NCBI RefSeq assembly: GCF_900108855.1
Contig: NZ_FNXY01000004.1
Span: 124,001-188,000, forward strand
DNA: 64,000 nucleotides
Direction of reading: 5' to 3'
Origin: Dyadobacter koreensis
GTDB taxonomy: Bacteria > Bacteroidota > Bacteroidia > Cytophagales > Spirosomataceae
A program made the position numbers and the translations under genes. Shown here one piece after another: positions 62,689 to 64,000 of this stretch (its first letter is position 1; every line of letters begins with the position of its first letter). Below the pieces are notes generated by a model. It saw only the letters and a list, made by a program, of their open reading frames with translations, did no database searches and had not been told where the DNA came from.

Positions 62689-63699
62689 ATGAAGAATTTA
62701 ATTAAGTATGGCTGGCTTTTAGGAGTACTGCTTATCTCGTGTGAGAAAAAAGAAGAGAAAACGACCAAGGTTGAAAATAATGAACCAAAAATTTCAGAAA
62801 ACGGTGCGAAAATTGATTTTCCGGAAGCAGGAAGTGCCAGGTTTTTTGAAACAGAAACTATTGGCAGCAGCGCTCTGACTGCCGATATATCCGCTCCCGC
62901 AACAGTTTCAGCGACAGTCGTAAAGTCAAATGAGGGCGCATCACAAAATATTGTTTTATTTCAAAATCCTGATCTGGCCGGTAGTTATACCCAGTTGATT
63001 CAACATCTGATTACAATTAATCAGATTCAGAATGTCAACATCAAACAACGGAAAATAGAACTTAGCCGGGTGCAGGATTTACAGCAGCACGGAGCCGCAA
63101 CAGGTAAGGATCTTATGGACGCGCAGACAGCAATGTCAATGGAGCAAACCAATCTTTCGAATGAACGCGCAGCATTAATAGAACATGAAACCAAGCTTAA
63201 AGAAGGTGGATTTCAGGCAGAAATGCTTCGGAAGGCAAAGGCCGGAACGGCTTATATCACCTGTGACATTCCTGAAAACGATATCAGTAAAATAAAAAAC
63301 GGCAGCCAGTGCACCGTACAGTTTACAGCCTTCCCCAACGAAAAGTTTATCGGGAAAATTGATGATGTCGCTGATATGGTAGACCCAACGACAAGAATGG
63401 TAAAACTTCGGGTCAGCATCAATAATACAGATGGAAAATTGAAAGCCGGAATGTTCGGGACTGTTGGCTTCGGTGTCAGCGAAGGACAAAACATAAGCGT
63501 TGACAAGGATGCCTTGATCACGATACAAGGTAAGAATTATGTATTTGTGAAAAATGGAGCGAAGGTTTTTCAACGTAAAGATGTGAACATCGGCAACCAG
63601 GTTGGAGATAGGATAATCGTTTTTTCAGGTCTGAATAACGGAGATTCTGTTGCAATTAAAGGCGTAATGCAGTTGAAAGGACTCTCGTTCGGCTATTAG
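62689..63699 (+). CDS. RND efflux periplasmic adaptor lipoprotein
   Basis: I start this 336-residue protein at ATG 62689, where a lipoprotein signal begins (lipobox LLISC, Cys18); an upstream ATG at 62584 lies inside the TolC-family gene. The order is barrel-lead (DISAPATVSATVVKSNEG), a helical hairpin (IQNVNIKQRKIELSRVQDLQQHGAATGKDL), then lipoyl and beta-barrel parts (ENDISKIKNGSQCTVQFTAFPN, VDPTTRMVKLRVSINNTDGKLKAGMFGTV). It bridges the inner-membrane RND pump and TolC. Context suggests a CusB/CzcB-type metal pump; the pump gene itself is not in the window. Confidence 0.93.
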   Translation: MKNLIKYGWLLGVLLISCEKKEEKTTKVENNEPKISENGAKIDFPEAGSARFFETETIGSSALTADISAPATVSATVVKSNEGASQNIVLFQNPDLAGSYTQLIQHLITINQIQNVNIKQRKIELSRVQDLQQHGAATGKDLMDAQTAMSMEQTNLSNERAALIEHETKLKEGGFQAEMLRKAKAGTAYITCDIPENDISKIKNGSQCTVQFTAFPNEKFIGKIDDVADMVDPTTRMVKLRVSINNTDGKLKAGMFGTVGFGVSEGQNISVDKDALITIQGKNYVFVKNGAKVFQRKDVNIGNQVGDRIIVFSGLNNGDSVAIKGVMQLKGLSFGY

Positions 63700-63717
63700 T
63701 ACCCTACCCCCGAAATT

Positions 63718-64000
63718 ATGTTACAAGCACAAATATTTATCGGAAAAGATCAGTTTTTCCGCGAACAGCCGCTCTACGAATACATCATGCAACTGCTCAT
63801 GAAACAAAAAATCAGAGGTGCGACTGTATTCATTGGAAGGCTGGGATATGATGAAAGCAAACATCTGAACCGGCCTTATGACTTATTCAGTTTCGATGAA
63901 ACACCGATCCTTATTACGTTCATTGATGAAGAAGAACATGTCAAGTCAGCTTTAACGGTCCTGCGTAAGGAAGTCAAAAGCGGATTTATTATTACACATC
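63718..64000 (+). CDS. DUF190 (PII-like) protein, 3' end outside window
   Basis: The visible 94 residues (AQIFIGKDQFF, PLYEYIMQLLMKQKIRGATVF, IGRLGYDESKH, ILITFIDEEEHVKSALTVL) match the DUF190 family. Its members have a PII-like fold and are often found beside metal-efflux and fluoride-exporter genes. The gene begins 18 bp after the adaptor gene and runs past the window end. It is likely a small regulator of the pump, an inference from context. Confidence 0.8.
   Translation, partial: MLQAQIFIGKDQFFREQPLYEYIMQLLMKQKIRGATVFIGRLGYDESKHLNRPYDLFSFDETPILITFIDEEEHVKSALTVLRKEVKSGFIITH

Noticed and set aside
1..64000. CRISPR arrays, tRNA or rRNA genes, insertion sequences, phage genes
   Set aside because: I looked for regularly spaced repeats, cloverleaf-like regions, transposase and integrase motifs, and found none I could support.

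Overview
The window looks like chromosomal DNA of a Bacteroidota bacterium, most likely a Cytophagales member close to Dyadobacter or Spirosoma (genus by inference only). Reasons: a SusC/SusD outer-membrane pair, many secreted proteins with short signal peptides ending in A-Q or F-Q, weak Shine-Dalgarno signals, promoters of the TTG-N20-TAnnTTTG type, and a Bacteroidota-type gyrA. I saw no rRNA, tRNA, CRISPR array, insertion sequence or prophage.

Left part (1-24.6 kb). This is a patchwork of short units. A 5'-truncated CheR-PAS histidine kinase is followed by its receiver protein. Then come an SDR oxidoreductase, a 1.3-kb 'empty' stretch holding two unannotated paralogous micro-membrane proteins, a sulfatase, and an SDR plus AraC pair. 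Next is a minus-strand sugar group: a Tat-signal mannonate dehydratase-like protein, a PQQ-type sugar dehydrogenase and a LacI repressor. It is followed by a DUF4932-like protein, a transglutaminase-like gene broken by one stop codon and one frameshift, a KatE catalase divergent from a stress-type SDR, a DUF4394 lipoprotein and a START-domain protein.

Middle part (25.3-41.9 kb). Ten same-strand genes encode a SusC/SusD pair, three M20 metallopeptidases, an Ntn-hydrolase acylase, a TldD/TldE pair (TldD with a Tat signal), an S9-type hydrolase and a serine beta-lactamase-like hydrolase. Most are exported. I read this as a nutrient-uptake locus whose substrate is a peptide, N-acyl amino acid or glutamate conjugate rather than a glycan. 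A terminator at 36.4 kb splits it into two transcription units. An orphan ECF sigma factor follows.

Right part (42-64 kb). A GNAT acetyltransferase, a DUF6268-type beta-barrel and several hairpin-rich gene-free stretches precede a fused trehalose-6-phosphate synthase/phosphatase. A minus-strand D-amino-acid operon (GntP permease, RidA, D-threonine aldolase/D-serine dehydratase-type enzyme, M19 dipeptidase) runs into an OmpR-type regulator. After gyrA and a TPR protein comes a very tight operon of response regulator, nitrilase-family amidohydrolase and histidine kinase. It lies directly upstream of TolC, RND adaptor and DUF190 genes that look like a metal-efflux system continuing past the window edge.
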